This document shows positions 4,822-5,329 of a stretch of DNA of 5,329 bases, in pieces. Origin of the DNA: Bacteroidota bacterium (GTDB taxonomy: Bacteria; Bacteroidota; Bacteroidia; Bacteroidales; GCA-2748055); NCBI GenBank assembly GCA_030642565.1, contig DAOWNM010000199.1, positions 1-5,329 on the forward strand, read 5' to 3'. Positions within the stretch are counted from its first letter, which is position 1, and each line of letters starts with the position of its first letter. The position numbers and the translations under genes are program-made. The notes under the pieces were generated by a model. That model saw only the letters and a list, made by a program, of their open reading frames with translations. It did no database searches and was not told where the DNA came from.

Positions 4822-5014
4822 ATGGCTGTCGGAAAGCCATAGCCTGATGACCATTTCCGTTTGTATCTACCCCATCTTTTATTGCTGCGGCCAGAAAAGC
4901 CTCATCGGTAATGACTCCCCGGTCTTCTTCGGGATCCAGCTCAGGGTCCTTTTCACAGGCCGTAATCAGTAGCAAAGGCAATAAAAGAACTAAAAACCTG
5001 CCAATTCTTCTCAT
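4799..5014 (-). CDS. Truncated product of the LRR lipoprotein gene (71 residues)
   Basis: This is what ribosomes would make from the broken gene's start. Residues 1-20 are a type II signal peptide with lipobox ITAC and lipidation at C20. EKDPELDPEEDRG follows, an acidic segment resembling the Bacteroidota lipoprotein export signal for surface display. The conserved part ends at DGVDTNGNG (about residues 47-55), the start of an EF-hand-like loop; residues after that (HQAMAFRQPYPGYDGN) are frameshifted. It is probably a non-functional fragment of the larger pseudogene. Confidence 0.5.
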   Translation of the reverse strand: MRRIGRFLVLLLPLLLITACEKDPELDPEEDRGVITDEAFLAAAIKDGVDTNGNGHQAMAFRQPYPGYDGN

Positions 5015-5224
5015 AAAAGCAAGTTACGAAACAAGACCTGCCAAAGTCAAGAAAAATATTGATTTTTAGATCTTTAATAAGCATTTTCTGGCAACTCCGA
5101 ACCATGATAATCGGTAATATGAACCAAGTTTGCCGTGAAAGGCACCATTAAGGCCGCAGGCATATAAATTCTATATCTTTGCGCCCAAAGAAAACTTTAC
5201 TCAAATAACTAATTACAAACTATT
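5015..5224. other. Intergenic region between divergent genes
   Basis: About 210 AT-rich bases separate the start of the minus-strand lipoprotein pseudogene from the plus-strand exported protein. No RNA gene, terminator or long repeat is apparent. On the minus strand, TGACTTTG (5042-5049) is one base off the -7 consensus but has no good -33 partner. The plus-strand -7 element is listed separately. Confidence 0.5.
5174..5181 (+). promoter_or_regulatory. Probable -7 promoter element (TATCTTTG) of the last gene
   Basis: A perfect TAnnTTTG lies 43 bp before the ATG at 5225. The sequence TATCTTTGCGCCC is typical of Bacteroidota promoters, with a start predicted near 5187. No TTTG is found at the expected -33 distance; the nearest, at 5129-5132, is 41 bp away. 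The call therefore rests on the -7 box and position. Confidence 0.55.
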
Positions 5225-5329
5225 ATGAAAAAACTATTGGCATTCCTAGCGGCCCTATTTTTAGTGGCAGGTGTGTTGGCTCAGGATGAGCAGGAAAAAA
5301 CGAGTGGTAACGAGGGAGATACACCAACC
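5225..5329 (+). CDS. Exported protein, N-terminal fragment (3' end outside window)
   Basis: Thirty-five codons from ATG 5225 are open to the window end. Residues 1-19 (MKKLLAFLAALFLVAGVLA) are a textbook signal peptide with predicted signal peptidase I cleavage after A19, leaving mature QDEQEKTSGNEGDTP, a hydrophilic, low-complexity start. The leader before the ATG is A-rich without a Shine-Dalgarno sequence, as often in Bacteroidota, and a -7 element lies 43 bp upstream. The protein is periplasmic, outer-membrane or secreted; the family cannot be told from this fragment. Confidence 0.85.
   Translation, partial: MKKLLAFLAALFLVAGVLAQDEQEKTSGNEGDTPT

Larger units (their letters stand above)
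4245..5014 (-). pseudogene. Leucine-rich-repeat lipoprotein, disrupted by two frameshifts
   Basis: Three pieces in three frames add up to one recognisable protein. Piece 1 (from ATG 5014) has a lipoprotein signal ending LITAC (C20), an acidic stretch, TDEAFLAAAIKDGVDTNGNG and then out-of-frame sequence to a stop at 4799. Piece 2 (from about 4851) continues with VIRLWLSDSHIRDMTGIEAF and about seven 21-residue repeats of the LTSLDVSNNTALExLxC type. Piece 3 (about 4304-4245) reads VVVDTTRSPNVYFTTDCSQ and a stop, an ending I recall from Bacteroidota LRR surface proteins. Piece 2 left in its own frame runs through the terminator and antisense to the tRNA, which is not natural coding sequence. Both shifts are in the same direction, fitting deletions of 3n+2 or insertions of 3n+1 bases. 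The intact protein would have been an outer-membrane, possibly surface-exposed, binding or adhesion lipoprotein. Sequencing error cannot be excluded. Confidence 0.8.

Noticed and set aside
5042..5049. Minus-strand promoter (TGACTTTG) for the LRR gene
   Set aside because: It has one mismatch in the -7 box and no -33 partner at 19-21 bp, so it is not listed as a separate feature.

Overview
The window looks like a chromosomal piece of a Bacteroidota genome (probably class Bacteroidia), with moderate G+C. Four things point there: a near-perfect TTTG-N19-TAnnTTTG promoter in front of the tRNA gene, two DUF4252 proteins around an ECF sigma factor, a lipoprotein with 21-residue LxxLDVSNNTALxxLxC repeats, and exported proteins whose predicted mature N-terminus is glutamine. 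No transposase, integrase, phage gene or CRISPR array is visible.

Layout. (1) Bases 1-399 (+) are the 3' end of a gene encoding a Lys/Ala/Pro/Glu repeat tail, with an exact 99-bp tandem duplication. (2) Bases 423-1796 (+) encode a two-domain nuclease: a DnaQ-like DEDDh exonuclease fused to a UvrC-type GIY-YIG module with four UvrC-like cysteines. It sits 23 bp after the first gene and is probably co-transcribed. (3) Tail-to-tail with it, only 4 bp away, is a four-gene minus-strand operon read from 3977 down to 1801: DUF4252 protein A, ECF sigma factor, one-pass membrane protein (probable anti-sigma factor), DUF4252 protein B. Sigma and membrane-protein genes overlap by 13 bp. (4) The region 3978-4131 holds two inverted repeats and the tRNA promoter. 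(5) tRNA-Lys(TTT) at 4132-4207 is followed by a strong terminator. (6) On the minus strand, 5014-4245 is a decayed leucine-rich-repeat lipoprotein gene: signal peptide, repeats and C-terminal end lie in three different frames. (7) Bases 5015-5224 are intergenic with a -7-like promoter element, followed by the first 35 codons of an exported protein that runs off the window.

How the parts may work together. The best candidate for a functional system is the four-gene operon. A cytoplasmic sigma factor, its probable membrane-bound inhibitor and two paralogous exported DUF4252 proteins suggest envelope-to-transcription signalling, with the DUF4252 proteins as periplasmic sensors, ligands or targets. 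The gene set is familiar in Bacteroidota, but as far as I know its signal and regulon are not established. The nuclease is likely a DNA repair or processing enzyme unrelated to the operon.
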